A stretch of 64,000 nt of DNA from DATFVA01 sp963832355 (GCA_963832355.1 CAWHTX010000009.1:186001-250000); one strand, 5' to 3'. Positions 44,686 through 54,644 are shown, numbered from the stretch's first letter. Program-made: numbers and translations. Notes: generated by a model not told the origin, from the sequence alone.

Positions 44686-45486
44686 TTGGGTCAGTTGATA
44701 TCCTGGCTTCTTGAAAAACTAAAGCAGAGCCAGGCAAGAGAACAAACCCGATATTTCTCAAAATTACTTACACACCGTAAGTTTTCTGAACTGGAATCAG
44801 TAACAGGGGTCCCAATAAAAGATAAGTCATATTACATCCAGGCTCTGATGCACAGATCATTCCTTGAACAGAATCCTAATTTTGCCGTATCAAATGAAAG
44901 ACTGGAATTTTTGGGGGATTCTGTACTTAATTTAACTGTTGCAGAGTATCTTTTTGACGTATACCCTGATGAAGATGAAGGATTTCTTACAAAGGTAAGG
45001 GCAAAACTTGTTAACAGGGTAGCACTTGCTGAAGGTGCGGAAAGGATCGGTTTATCCAGGTTCCTTCTTGTGAGTAAAAACCTGTCATCCGTATTTACGT
45101 ACGGTTCGCGTACTGTGCTGGCAGATGCATTCGAAGCATTAATAGGAGCAATATATCTTGATAATGGACTTGAAGGGGCAAGAACGTTTATCCAGAAAAA
45201 TCTGATTGAGCCGAGTGCAAAGCAGGGTGAGCACCTTATTGACGAAAACTATAAAAGTCAGCTCCTTGAATATGCACAGGCAAATAAATTCGAAAACCCG
45301 ATATATACCGTGATACATGAGGAAGGTCCCCAGCATAACCGGATTTTTACGGTAAAGGTGGAAATTGAGGGTGAAGAGTACGGCACAGGTAAAGGAAGAA
45401 ATAAAAAATCTGCCGAACAGAATGCCGCGCATGCTGCAATGGTTAAAATAAATCAGAATAACGACAGCGAACAAACCCGGGCCTGA
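44686..45486 (+). CDS. rnc: Ribonuclease III
   Basis: Double-strand RNA endonuclease of 266 residues for rRNA and mRNA processing. The catalytic signature is NERLEFLGDSVLNL, with DAFEALIGAIYLD supplying the second metal site. A C-terminal dsRNA-binding domain (about 185-255) ends GKGRNKKSAEQNAAHAAM. The start is a TTG three bases after fabF; a longer N-terminal extension (about 30 residues) precedes the RNase domain. It ends the operon. Confidence 0.94.
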   Translation: MGQLISWLLEKLKQSQAREQTRYFSKLLTHRKFSELESVTGVPIKDKSYYIQALMHRSFLEQNPNFAVSNERLEFLGDSVLNLTVAEYLFDVYPDEDEGFLTKVRAKLVNRVALAEGAERIGLSRFLLVSKNLSSVFTYGSRTVLADAFEALIGAIYLDNGLEGARTFIQKNLIEPSAKQGEHLIDENYKSQLLEYAQANKFENPIYTVIHEEGPQHNRIFTVKVEIEGEEYGTGKGRNKKSAEQNAAHAAMVKINQNNDSEQTRA

Positions 45487-45635
45487 TCCTGATCCCCGCT
45501 AATTGTTAATTTTCAACCTTAAGTCTCCAACCCATCTACTCCTCACTCCTTTTTATCATTTTATAGAAATAAAACATTCCTTATTTTAGTAAGTCTAAAT
45601 AATTTTGCTAATTCAATTATCATGAGAAATAAATT

Positions 45636-48536
45636 ATGAATAACCTCGAACATCCGGATAAATTTGTTAACAGGCATATCGGACCGAATGATGATGAAAT
45701 AAAGGAAATGCTGGAAGTTATAGGGATCAGTTCTCTGGAAGAACTTATTGAACAAACCATTCCCTCACAAATCAGGTTGAGTGAAAGTCCTGCTCTTGGT
45801 GAACCCCTCACGGAATACCAGTTCCTGGAAGGATTAAGGGAAATCGCGAAGAAAAACCAGGTCTTTAAACCCTATATCGGTATGGGCTACAGTCATACCA
45901 TTACACCTGCGGTGATACAAAGGAACATTCTTGAAAATCCAGGATGGTATACTCAGTATACTCCCTACCAGGCTGAAATAGCGCAGGGAAGACTTGAAGC
46001 CCTTATGAATTTCCAGACGGCTGTTATTGATTTGACTGCTCTGCCGATTGCTAACGCATCTCTGCTGGATGAAGGTACCGCTGCTGCTGAAGCAATGAGT
46101 ATGTTTCATTCTCTAAGAAATAATAAAGAGGCAGACTCCTTCTTTGTATCTGATGAGTGTTTTCCTCAGACAATCAGTGTTTTAAAAACAAGAGCTGAAT
46201 CACAGGGGATCAAATTAATTATAGGAGATCACCGCAAAATAATTCTTTCTGAAAAGATTTTTGGTCTGCTGGTTCAGTATCCTGCAGACAACGGTGCAAT
46301 ATACGATTACAGCAGTCTGTTCGAAGAGGCAAAATCCAGGAACATTTTCTGTACTGTCGCAGCTGATCTGCTAAGCCTGGCACTACTAACACCTCCGGGA
46401 GAATTTGGAGCAGATGCTGTAGTAGGAAACTCACAAAGATTCGGTGTTCCGATGGGATATGGCGGACCTCATGCAGCTTTCTTCGCTACCCGGGATGAGT
46501 ACAAAAGAAGTATACCCGGCAGAATAATAGGAGCAACCATTGATGCCCAGGGAAACCTTGCCTTCAGGATGGCTCTGCAGACGAGAGAACAGCACATCCG
46601 CAGGGAAAAAGCTACCAGCAACATCTGCACAGCCCAGGTACTGCTCGCCATAATGGCAGCTATGTATGCGGTTTATCATGGCCCGAAGGGAATAAAGGCT
46701 ATCGCAGAAAGGATACATAAATTAACCGTTTTCCTTGATTCTTCTCTAAAGAAACTGGGTTACACGCAGGTTAATGAAAATTATTTTGATACTTTGAAGG
46801 TAGACTTTCCAGGTGATAATACGAGCAAAGTTAAAGAAATCAGGAAGGAAGCAGAGAATCAGAAAATAAATTTCAGATACTTCCCGGATAATTCCATAGG
46901 TATCTCGATCGGAGAACCTGCTGATCTTGAAGATATAATCGAAATCATCAATATCTTTGCTAAGGTCACAGGTAAGGAGATAGATGCATCCTCACTTAAA
47001 AAAGAAGCTTCAGAAATAAATTCTGATTACAGCGGTAATTTTAAGAGAACGACCGGATACCTGACTCACCCGGTATTCAATACTTATCGTTCCGAAACCG
47101 AGATGCTCAGGTATATGAAGAGTCTTGAAAACAAAGATCTTTCGCTTACGCACTCGATGATACCTCTCGGTTCCTGTACAATGAAACTGAACGCGACAAC
47201 AGAGATGCTGCCTATAACATGGCCTGAGTTCAGTAAGATACATCCATTTGCTCCTCTAAATCAGACAGAAGGTTACAAGCAGCTCTTTAAGGAACTTGAA
47301 GATCAGCTTGCTAAAATAACAGGCTTTGCGGCTGTATCACTGCAGCCTAACAGCGGTGCACAGGGAGAGTATTCAGGACTAATGGTGATAAGAGAATATC
47401 ATAAAAACAGAGGGGAGGGACACAGGAATGTAGTGATAATCCCATCCTCTGCACACGGTACAAATCCTGCCAGTGCCGTTATGGCCGGAATGAAAGTAGT
47501 TGTGGCAAACTGCGATGCAAAAGGCAATGTTGATGTTGAAGACCTCAGGAAGAAAGCGGAAGCAAATAAAGAAAATCTTTCCGCGCTGATGGTTACATAT
47601 CCCTCAACGCACGGTGTGTTTGAAGAGAAGATCCGTGAGATATGTGAAATAATACATAAAAATGGCGGGCAGGTATATATGGACGGTGCTAATATGAATG
47701 CACAGGTTGGATTGACAAGTCCCGCTAATATCGGAGCCGATGTCTGTCATCTCAATCTGCACAAAACTTTTTGTATACCTCACGGCGGCGGGGGACCGGG
47801 AATGGGACCTATCGCCTGCGCCGAACATCTTGTGCCGTTCCTTCCGGAGCACCCGGTAGTGAACCTGGGACATCAGCATGGTATAACGGCTGTTTCGTCT
47901 GCTCCCTGGGGTAGCGCGGATATCCTTGTTATATCGTATGCTTATATTAAAATGATGGGAACCGAAGCCCTGACAAAAGCCTCCGAAGCTGCTATATTAA
48001 ATGCCAATTATATAAAAGCCAGGCTCGAACCCTACTTTAAGGTATTATATACAGGAACAAAGGGGAGAGTTGCTCACGAACTTATATTCGATATGAGAAA
48101 CTTCAAGAACACGGCTAAAATAGAAGTTGAAGATATAGCCAAAAGAATGATGGATTATGGGTATCATGCACCTACAGTTTCATTCCCTGTTGCCGGAACA
48201 CTTATGGTGGAACCGACAGAAAGCGAGTCGAAATCAGAACTGGACAGGTTTTGCGAGGTAATGATCTCGATCAGGGAAGAAATTAAAGAAATAGAAGAAG
48301 GCAGATCAGATCAGACGGATAATGTACTGAAAAATGCTCCCCATACTCTTAACGTATTAATATCAAACGAATGGAATCACCCCTATACTCGTGAAAAAGC
48401 TGCCTACCCGGTGGAATGGACCAGGAAGAACAAATTCTGGCCGTCTGTCGGCAGGGTTAACAGCGCTTATGGCGACAGAAACCTTGTATGCAGCTGTAAT
48501 CCTATTGCAGATTATATAGAAGAACCAGTTTCCTGA
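45636..48536 (+). CDS. gcvP: Glycine dehydrogenase (decarboxylating), single-chain P protein
   Basis: PLP enzyme of 966 residues, the full-length form with fused halves. It decarboxylates glycine and passes the aminomethyl group to GcvH. The PLP lysine is Lys710 in HLNLHKTFCIPHGGGGPG. MLGYSH-like and TPYQAEIAQGRLEALMNFQT segments are typical of the N-terminal half. gcvT, gcvH and lpd are not in the window. It stands alone between rnc and a strong terminator. Confidence 0.97.
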   Translation: MNNLEHPDKFVNRHIGPNDDEIKEMLEVIGISSLEELIEQTIPSQIRLSESPALGEPLTEYQFLEGLREIAKKNQVFKPYIGMGYSHTITPAVIQRNILENPGWYTQYTPYQAEIAQGRLEALMNFQTAVIDLTALPIANASLLDEGTAAAEAMSMFHSLRNNKEADSFFVSDECFPQTISVLKTRAESQGIKLIIGDHRKIILSEKIFGLLVQYPADNGAIYDYSSLFEEAKSRNIFCTVAADLLSLALLTPPGEFGADAVVGNSQRFGVPMGYGGPHAAFFATRDEYKRSIPGRIIGATIDAQGNLAFRMALQTREQHIRREKATSNICTAQVLLAIMAAMYAVYHGPKGIKAIAERIHKLTVFLDSSLKKLGYTQVNENYFDTLKVDFPGDNTSKVKEIRKEAENQKINFRYFPDNSIGISIGEPADLEDIIEIINIFAKVTGKEIDASSLKKEASEINSDYSGNFKRTTGYLTHPVFNTYRSETEMLRYMKSLENKDLSLTHSMIPLGSCTMKLNATTEMLPITWPEFSKIHPFAPLNQTEGYKQLFKELEDQLAKITGFAAVSLQPNSGAQGEYSGLMVIREYHKNRGEGHRNVVIIPSSAHGTNPASAVMAGMKVVVANCDAKGNVDVEDLRKKAEANKENLSALMVTYPSTHGVFEEKIREICEIIHKNGGQVYMDGANMNAQVGLTSPANIGADVCHLNLHKTFCIPHGGGGPGMGPIACAEHLVPFLPEHPVVNLGHQHGITAVSSAPWGSADILVISYAYIKMMGTEALTKASEAAILNANYIKARLEPYFKVLYTGTKGRVAHELIFDMRNFKNTAKIEVEDIAKRMMDYGYHAPTVSFPVAGTLMVEPTESESKSELDRFCEVMISIREEIKEIEEGRSDQTDNVLKNAPHTLNVLISNEWNHPYTREKAAYPVEWTRKNKFWPSVGRVNSAYGDRNLVCSCNPIADYIEEPVS

Positions 48537-48555
48537 TTTCGTTAATCTTTACACT

Positions 48556-48599
48556 ACGGTTCGCAGGGACAGATTTGTTTAAGCGAACCGTTTTTTTTT
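48556..48599 (+). terminator. Rho-independent terminator after gcvP
   Basis: ACGGTTCGC and GCGAACCGT form a perfect 9-bp stem around an 18-base loop, followed directly by nine T residues. It ends 15 bases before the ATG of the Omp85 gene, which must therefore have its own promoter inside or after the hairpin, or depend on readthrough. Confidence 0.85.
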
Positions 48600-48613
48600 A
48601 CAGAACTATCAAA

Positions 48614-49939
48614 ATGATTAAATATATCCTGTTATTTATTATAATAGCCCTGCGTCCGGCGTTTGGCCAGGAGCAGGATACTATTAAGTATCTGCAGGAT
48701 TACAGAGTCGTAATTGATTCTATTAAACTGGTTGGCAATGAAACGACGAAGGACTTCATAATATTAAGGGAATTAAACTTCTCCCCGGGCGATACATTAA
48801 CACCCGTTCTGGCAAAATATAATCGCGACAGAATTTATAGTCTTGGAATATTTAATATAGTTGAAGTATACCCCGAAACCGTCAATAATAAAACCTATGC
48901 AGTGATTAATGTTGAGGAAGGGTGGTATATTTATCCTGTCCCATTCCTGGAGATTAGGGAGAGCGACTGGAAAAAACTTTCCTATGGTGCGATTCTGGTT
49001 GTAAAGAATTTCCGTGGAAGGAATGAATCTATCTCGCTTAGCGGTGCATTCGGTTACAATCCTTTCCTGAGGTTGATGTATTATACTCCTTATTTGTTCC
49101 GTGAAAATGATATATTTTTTAATATATCAGCTTCTTACGGTACAGTAACCAACAAAAGCAGTAACGCCGCCGCTCTTCATGGATCGGATTTTGATCAGAA
49201 AACCATTACAGGGATGGTTGAAGCAGGGAAGAGGTTCGGCTTATTTCAGCGTGTTTCGCTTACAGCAGGTTATAGTTATGTTGAAACTCCCTTTTTCATT
49301 AAAGGAATATCTGCATCTGATTCGAGGATAGATCATACCCCTTTTATTTCATTGGGATATTCGTATGATACAAGGGATCTAATCCAGTTTCCCAGGGAAG
49401 GACTGCTGGGGGCAGCTTCTTTTGAATTAAAAGGATTAGGCAATGATGGGATTAACTATAATATATTCAAATTAGATTTTCGTGAATACCGGCCTATTAT
49501 CGGTGATCTCCACGCCAAATGGAGATTTACTACCAGGGTAACGGGTGGAAAATTAGTTCCGTTTTACGATATGTCTTATATTGGGTTCGATGAAAGGATC
49601 CGCGGTCATTACACCGAGCAGCTTGAAGGCAATAATTATTACCTGGGCTCTATGGAATTGTTTTATCCGATACTTAAAGACATTCATATCAATCTCGATT
49701 TTGTGCCCCTTCTCCCAAAGTCCCTGCTTTCATATAGAGTTGCAATATACGCTGAACTGTTCGGGGATGCCGGTACAACTAAATTTAAAGGTGAATCATT
49801 ATCGATTAAGGATATAAGAAGTGGATACGGAGGCGGATTAACGCTTTTAATATTGCCTTATAATGTGGTGAGGTTTGAAGTGGGACTAGATGAATATCAT
49901 AACGCTGAATTTATACTTAATGTTGCAGTATCATTCTGA
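48614..49939 (+). CDS. Omp85-family outer-membrane protein with one POTRA domain
   Basis: A 441-residue protein: signal peptide (MIKYILLFIIIALRPAFGQ), a single POTRA (about 32-105; VVIDSIKLVGNETTKDFIIL then GIFNIVEVYPE), and a 16-strand-type barrel with YDTRDLIQFPREG and GYGGGLTLL, closing in AVSF with terminal Phe as recognised by BamA. It is shorter than BamA or TamA, closer to single-POTRA Omp85 proteins of unknown cargo. The ATG at 48614 is preferred because an upstream TTG lies inside the terminator. Confidence 0.85.
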   Translation: MIKYILLFIIIALRPAFGQEQDTIKYLQDYRVVIDSIKLVGNETTKDFIILRELNFSPGDTLTPVLAKYNRDRIYSLGIFNIVEVYPETVNNKTYAVINVEEGWYIYPVPFLEIRESDWKKLSYGAILVVKNFRGRNESISLSGAFGYNPFLRLMYYTPYLFRENDIFFNISASYGTVTNKSSNAAALHGSDFDQKTITGMVEAGKRFGLFQRVSLTAGYSYVETPFFIKGISASDSRIDHTPFISLGYSYDTRDLIQFPREGLLGAASFELKGLGNDGINYNIFKLDFREYRPIIGDLHAKWRFTTRVTGGKLVPFYDMSYIGFDERIRGHYTEQLEGNNYYLGSMELFYPILKDIHINLDFVPLLPKSLLSYRVAIYAELFGDAGTTKFKGESLSIKDIRSGYGGGLTLLILPYNVVRFEVGLDEYHNAEFILNVAVSF

Positions 49940-49947
49940 CAAAGGAA

Positions 49948-50643
49948 ATGCAAAAGCTCAAAGACATAGAACTTTATTATTCTCCGATTCCCCTGAACAG
50001 AGATAACTTGATCCTGGCTGAAAAGGATGAATTGAACCATATCCTCAGGGTTATGAGACACAAAGAAGGGGATGAAATTTACATAACAGACGGCAGGGGA
50101 CGTATATACAAAACGACAATTCTTTCTTTAACCGGTGAAAGACTGACGGCTCAGCTGTTAGAGGAGTATGAATATGAGGATAAAAATAAGAACCTTATAT
50201 TCTGCATCCCCAGGCTGAAAAGTGCGGAACGCATGGAAACTGCCCTGGAAAAGTGTGCTGAGCTGGGGATAACCAATTTTATTATCTTTGATTCGAAAAG
50301 GACAATGCCAAGAGGAAATAAATCAACCCGCTGGGAGAAAATACTTCTCTCTGCGATGAAGCAGTCATTACGAAGTTTTCTCCCTCAGCTTAGAACGGGC
50401 GGCAGACTGAATGAACTCGCTGCTGCTGAAGGAAATAAGATACTTTTTGTACAGGACTCCGACAGAGATTTTAATAAGAGTGTAGTCTGCGGGAATGAGA
50501 AAACTTATTTTATATTCGGACCGGAGGGAGATTTTACAGAAGAAGAAAAGAAACTCTTTCAAAATGCAGATTTTTATAACCTGGGAGAAAACAGACTCAG
50601 GAGTGAGACTGCGATTATAAAATGTGCGTCGATATTATCATGA
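49948..50643 (+). CDS. rsmE: 16S rRNA m3U1498 methyltransferase
   Basis: A 231-residue SPOUT methyltransferase with an N-terminal PUA-like RNA-binding part (HILRVMRHKEGDEI, TDGRG). The knot-forming SAM site contains FGPEGDFTEEE (GPEGG in most) and LGENRLRSETA. KSAERMETALEKCAELGI is diagnostic. It modifies U1498 in the decoding centre. It overlaps the next gene by ATGA. Confidence 0.93.
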   Translation: MQKLKDIELYYSPIPLNRDNLILAEKDELNHILRVMRHKEGDEIYITDGRGRIYKTTILSLTGERLTAQLLEEYEYEDKNKNLIFCIPRLKSAERMETALEKCAELGITNFIIFDSKRTMPRGNKSTRWEKILLSAMKQSLRSFLPQLRTGGRLNELAAAEGNKILFVQDSDRDFNKSVVCGNEKTYFIFGPEGDFTEEEKKLFQNADFYNLGENRLRSETAIIKCASILS

Positions 50644-51113
50644 AAATAATTTATCAGATATCAATTGTATTAGTACTCATGTTTACATTAGTATCCTGTG
50701 CATCAAGTACAAGGTTCCCGAGCAGACATTCAGATGGTAATACGAGCAGTGGAACAGAAACGAGATCTGAGGATAATAAAACGGTAGATAATGATGCGAA
50801 AGTTCTTGAATCACGGGTCGGTGTTGCATCCTATTATTCAGACAAGTTTGAGGGAAGAAAGACATCAAACGGGGAGGTATTCAGTCAGGATAAATTAACT
50901 GCGGCACATCCTTCATACAGTTTTGGAACCATAGTCAGGGTAAAGAACCTGAAGAACCGGAAGACGGTCATTGTCAGGATAAATGACAGGATGACTAACC
51001 TTAACGGAAGGATTATTGATCTCTCTAAGAAAGCAGCGGAAGAACTTGATATGGTAACCAGCGGCATCGCAAAAGTCCAGGTAGATGTATTGAGATGGGG
51101 AGATTCGCAATAG
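50640..51113 (+). CDS. rlpA: RlpA-like septal lipoprotein
   Basis: A 157-residue lipoprotein: signal segment with lipobox LVSC (Cys20), a 45-residue Ser/Asp-rich linker, and a double-psi beta-barrel (VGVASYYSDKFEGRKTSNGE, RINDR, GRIIDLSKKAAEEL). RlpA proteins cut glycan strands lacking stem peptides or bind septal peptidoglycan; the SPOR domain of the E. coli protein is absent. The start ATG overlaps the rsmE stop. Confidence 0.88.
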   Translation: MKIIYQISIVLVLMFTLVSCASSTRFPSRHSDGNTSSGTETRSEDNKTVDNDAKVLESRVGVASYYSDKFEGRKTSNGEVFSQDKLTAAHPSYSFGTIVRVKNLKNRKTVIVRINDRMTNLNGRIIDLSKKAAEELDMVTSGIAKVQVDVLRWGDSQ

Positions 51114-51187
51114 CATACACGCATAGATAATTTGGACTTTTCCAACCTTTTCCTATCCGATTAATTATAAATGTTTAGCAGCTATTT

Positions 51188-51291
51188 AAAAAAAACAACC
51201 CAGTGTTGGGGAAACACTGGGTGCGATCCGTTTACCATCAAAGGGCAGGGGAGGACCCTTTGAAAGGATCAAAAGTTGTAATTTTTTTTAA
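51188..51291 (-). ncRNA. Candidate small regulatory RNA with C-rich loops
   Basis: On the minus strand, after the TonB-receptor terminator, a second unit of about 104 bases appears. A stem TCAAAGGG/CCCTTTGA (51238-51263), enclosed by GATCC/GGATC, presents the loop TCCTCCCCTG, which contains CCUCC, the anti-Shine-Dalgarno core. A terminator follows: a 10-bp stem ACCCAGTGTT/AACACTGGGT (51198-51222) with loop TCCCC, then TG and eight T. Both loops are C-rich like RsaE/RoxS-type sRNAs, which pair with ribosome sites. No open frame fits. The plus strand also ends in T8 but 20 bases from the stem, so minus is preferred. Confidence 0.6.
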
Positions 51292-51297
51292 TAGACT

Positions 51298-51326
51298 AAA
51301 ATAATATTAACTACGGATTAAGTAAA
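51298..51326 (-). promoter_or_regulatory. Candidate promoter of the small RNA
   Basis: On the minus strand TTTACT (51326-51321), 17 bases, TATTTT (51303-51298); transcription would begin near 51291, inside the gap left after the TonB-receptor terminator. The region is AT-rich, so the call is tentative. Confidence 0.4.
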
Positions 51327-51350
51327 CCCCCTTATAAAAATTTGTGATAT

Positions 51351-51384
51351 AAAAAGGAGCTGCCCATATAATATAGGCAGCTCC
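51351..51384 (-). terminator. Rho-independent terminator of the TonB receptor gene
   Basis: GGAGCTGCC/GGCAGCTCC form a perfect 9-bp stem with an 11-base loop (51356-51384), followed on the minus strand by TTTTTATAT. It starts ten bases after the receptor stop codon. Confidence 0.85.
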
Positions 51385-51393
51385 CTGAAGATT

Positions 51394-54096
51394 TTATAAT
51401 CTTACAGTGAATCCTAAATTAAATGTTCTGGGTAATCCCATAAATACTTCAGCATCATCTGCTTTGTGATTCTTGCCATCAACAGTCCATGCATTATAAG
51501 CACTGTTGTCCGTTGCATCCTGAACATATAATGTATTAGTAAGATTGAAAACATGAGCAAATATTGATAGTTCAAGGCGGTCAATATTGACTGGAATTCT
51601 GTAAGAGAAATGTAAATCGAGAAGATTATAACTGAGTGTCTTCCAGCTCTGAGCATTATCATTTGCATCAGTTCTGGTTAATGGATCCCAATCTGCATAA
51701 TAATTAGCATAGTATCTCCAGACTAACTGTAACTGCATATCAGGAATCGGGAAGACTGAAAATCCGGCAGCGAATTGAGTCTGTGGAGAATCACCCACTT
51801 TTATTCCATCCAGATAAACTGTAAATGTCGAATCCTGAACTCCGCCGGAAGAATAGTTTTTATAGTCAGCATGAGGGTTATTAGTTGTTTTCCAGTTTCC
51901 AAGCGAAAAAGCAGCATCTAACCTGGCATAACGTAAAGGCTGAAAAGCAGTTGATAATTCGATTCCGCTATGTAATGAATTCAAACCCGTGACAACCACT
52001 AATCCTTCACTGCCCTCTAACTGGTAATCATTTTTTGTAACTGTTCTTTCTTTCCATATTGTGTAATAGTAATTACCGCTTATCGTCCATATTCTGTCCA
52101 ACAGGCTTAAATTTACACCACCCTCGAATGATAAGAAGTTTTCATTTTTCGGATTTGGGATTAACTCCGAAGTTGCATCATTAATTACTGCATCGAAAAG
52201 TGGAACTTTGGATACATAACCTGCGTTACCATAGATATCAATATTTTCTGTTGCGCGATAGCTTAACCCTCCCTTGAACTGATATCCGGTTATATTATCT
52301 GATTCAAGTTTCAACTCTGAACCTGATCCATCTTTCTTAAAATGATTTGTATGATCGTATTTGATCATTGATACAGCTGCAGTTGCATATGCTGTATATT
52401 TATCTTCAACGTATTCCCCCTGGCCGTAAAGCCCGTACCAGTTAACTGTGTTTGTGAAATTATAGTCTATCTTGTTGCCGAGTCCTTTATAATAATTTGC
52501 AGGACTGTCGAACTCATTATCAGTAAACATATAGAAATCACCGCCTAATAAATCTCTAACTTCACGGTAATGATCTATTTCTGCGGTTCTCCAGTCTAAA
52601 CCAAACGAACTTGTGAAGTTCTTTGAGAACTTAATATAAGTTTTTGCAATCGCACCTACAGTCCACTGGTTGTTTACACTGTTTCTCAGTATTCCTCTTG
52701 ATAACTTAATTACTCTGCCATCATCAAGAGTATCGAGATTAGCTTCATTCCTGGCAATAGTTGCACCCCAGTCAGGGACTCTTTGCAGCAGTGAGTAATT
52801 ATAAACAAGGCTGCCAAATGTACCAGAACCACCGCCGGTACCACCGGAATAATAAACTGTAGTATAAAGACTCATTTTATCTGCTAACTGAGAGTACCAG
52901 TTAAGATTTACGACAGGTTTATGATAATAATTCTCCCTTTCCATTATAAAATTCGGTGAATATCTGGCGTCTCTCATGGTATTCCAATATTGCTTTCCGT
53001 TATATTCCGGACTAACAGAATTCCAGTTTGAATTGTAAAGTATTCCTTGTTCAGCCAAACGGGGATCATTAAGAGCTTCCTGACTATATCCGACCATTTT
53101 GGCATATTCATGACTGAATTCAGCTATATTTAATCTGTATGTCCTTTGTCCGTGTCTCTGAGGAGCTCCGTTAGCATATAATTCAAGTACATTTTTATCA
53201 TTTATTCTGTAAGAAGCCCCCAGGTAGTATGCCCAGGCTTCTGTCCATGTCTTGTCAACAACACCATCTCCGACTTTTCTGACTCCGCCGATAGTCAATG
53301 CAAATTTCTCACCTATCATCCCGGAATTCAGGAAAAATGTATTTTTTGAAAATGATCCGCTTCCGATTTCATTTTTATAAAGAAATCCGGCTTTTTGTTT
53401 GGTTGGATCGGTAATAATATTCATCGTCCCACCAATTGAGGGGGTAGCCAGGTTAATAGCGGTCAAACCTCTCTGTACCTGAATGGAGGATGTTGCATCA
53501 CCTACGCCATCCCAGTTAGACCAATAAACCCATCCGTTTTCCATATCATTAATCGGTACACCATTTATCATTATCGCGATATTCCTTTGATTAAATCCAC
53601 GTATGTTGATTCGTGAATCACCGGCTCCGCCTCCATTATCTGTTGCATAAACTGATGGGATAGTATTTAGCACCAGGGGAATATCTCTGGATCCAAGTCG
53701 TTCCTCAATTTGTCTCTTGTCAAGATCAGTAAAAGCCACTGGTGTTTCACGCTCTTTAGCTCTGTCGGCAATAACTTCAACATTTAATGTGAATTGATAA
53801 TCCAGCAGTGAGAAATTAACAGTGATATTTTTGTCAACTGTTATTTCTTTTTCGACTTTCTGATATCCTATATAGCTGCACATCAGTGTGTAATTCCCGG
53901 CTGACACATCGAGGGAATACCTGCCATTTTCATCAGTTGTGGTACCTTGGGTAGTACCCTTTAATACCAGATTGGCCCTGAATAATTTTTCTCCTGAAGT
54001 CCTGCTTTCAACTACTCCGGATATGGTATATTTCTGAGCGAAAGCTACAGTAGAGAAGAGAATTGCTAGGATCAGCAATTTGTACCAGTTTGTCAT
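51394..54096 (-). CDS. TonB-dependent receptor with carboxypeptidase-regulatory-like domain
   Basis: Outer-membrane receptor of 900 residues: signal peptide (MTNWYKLLILAILFSTVAFA), an N-terminal CarboxypepD_reg-like domain (about 25-105; ISGVVESRTSGEKLFRANL, TDENGRYSLDVSAGNYTL), plug (about 115-235; ERLGSRDIPLVLNTIPSVYA, INIRGFNQRNIAIMINGVP, GGTMNIITDP) and barrel ending GFTVRL. Import is powered by TonB. No SusD gene is adjacent, so it is a stand-alone receptor, perhaps for an iron complex; the ligand is not evident. I choose the ATG at 54096, preceded by GGAGGA; an ATG at 54111 overlaps that site. Confidence 0.92.
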   Translation of the reverse strand: MTNWYKLLILAILFSTVAFAQKYTISGVVESRTSGEKLFRANLVLKGTTQGTTTDENGRYSLDVSAGNYTLMCSYIGYQKVEKEITVDKNITVNFSLLDYQFTLNVEVIADRAKERETPVAFTDLDKRQIEERLGSRDIPLVLNTIPSVYATDNGGGAGDSRINIRGFNQRNIAIMINGVPINDMENGWVYWSNWDGVGDATSSIQVQRGLTAINLATPSIGGTMNIITDPTKQKAGFLYKNEIGSGSFSKNTFFLNSGMIGEKFALTIGGVRKVGDGVVDKTWTEAWAYYLGASYRINDKNVLELYANGAPQRHGQRTYRLNIAEFSHEYAKMVGYSQEALNDPRLAEQGILYNSNWNSVSPEYNGKQYWNTMRDARYSPNFIMERENYYHKPVVNLNWYSQLADKMSLYTTVYYSGGTGGGSGTFGSLVYNYSLLQRVPDWGATIARNEANLDTLDDGRVIKLSRGILRNSVNNQWTVGAIAKTYIKFSKNFTSSFGLDWRTAEIDHYREVRDLLGGDFYMFTDNEFDSPANYYKGLGNKIDYNFTNTVNWYGLYGQGEYVEDKYTAYATAAVSMIKYDHTNHFKKDGSGSELKLESDNITGYQFKGGLSYRATENIDIYGNAGYVSKVPLFDAVINDATSELIPNPKNENFLSFEGGVNLSLLDRIWTISGNYYYTIWKERTVTKNDYQLEGSEGLVVVTGLNSLHSGIELSTAFQPLRYARLDAAFSLGNWKTTNNPHADYKNYSSGGVQDSTFTVYLDGIKVGDSPQTQFAAGFSVFPIPDMQLQLVWRYYANYYADWDPLTRTDANDNAQSWKTLSYNLLDLHFSYRIPVNIDRLELSIFAHVFNLTNTLYVQDATDNSAYNAWTVDGKNHKADDAEVFMGLPRTFNLGFTVRL

Positions 54097-54314
54097 AAGA
54101 CTGTCCTCCATACATAAATGAAAAGATTTTTTAATTTATCGGGCTGGGAAAAATCAAACTCCTCTTGAATATGATTTTATAATCCAAATATCTTACCTGA
54201 GGAATTCTTATGCAAATTAAATTATTATTAATTTCAAGGGGTATTGCTTTTCTCGAAAATTTATTAATTTAAACATTCTTTCGGTGGGGTGTTAATCGGA
54301 TTGAAGCACTAAGT

Positions 54315-54644
54315 TCAGATATCTTTTCCTTCTGTTTTTACCTCTCTCAGAAAATCGGCTAATGCATCAGGTTCATTTCCTGCATAGGTACCGTAGGCAT
54401 CTATAAGAATCCCTTTTACACCCTCATCAGTTTCCATTGCATAAAGAACCGACATATCTCCTGGGTTTGATTCACCCTCAAACCTGTATACTTTTCTTAT
54501 TTTTACTTTATCGGGCGGCAGAACTATCCCGGTCTTTTTGGCAGTAAATCCTTTGTCAGTCATCTCAAAATCTTCATTGAAGCCTTTACTTCGTAAGTTT
54601 TCTGTTACCTGAGAGAGGGTTGTCATTTTATGTCCTGATTCCAT
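54315..54644 (-). CDS. Small conserved protein, often mislabelled phosphoribosylpyrophosphate synthetase
   Basis: A 109-residue acidic cytoplasmic protein. The opening TTLSQVTENLRSKGFNEDF and the segment KVYRFEGESNPGDMSVLYAM, then GVKGILIDAYGTYAG, match a widespread Bacteroidota/Chlorobi family. Databases often name it phosphoribosylpyrophosphate synthetase, but it is far too short and has no PRPP-binding or ATP-binding motif. Function unknown. ATGs at 54644 and 54626 are both possible, each with a purine-rich site. Confidence 0.8.
   Translation of the reverse strand: MESGHKMTTLSQVTENLRSKGFNEDFEMTDKGFTAKKTGIVLPPDKVKIRKVYRFEGESNPGDMSVLYAMETDEGVKGILIDAYGTYAGNEPDALADFLREVKTEGKDI

Noticed and set aside
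51198..51270. Riboswitch or leader in the plus orientation
   Set aside because: No coding sequence follows on the plus strand; the genes on both sides converge here, and the canonical terminator reads on the minus strand.
54315..54644. Phosphoribosylpyrophosphate synthetase activity
   Set aside because: The protein has only 109 residues and none of the PRPP or ATP motifs; the name common in databases is not supported by the sequence.
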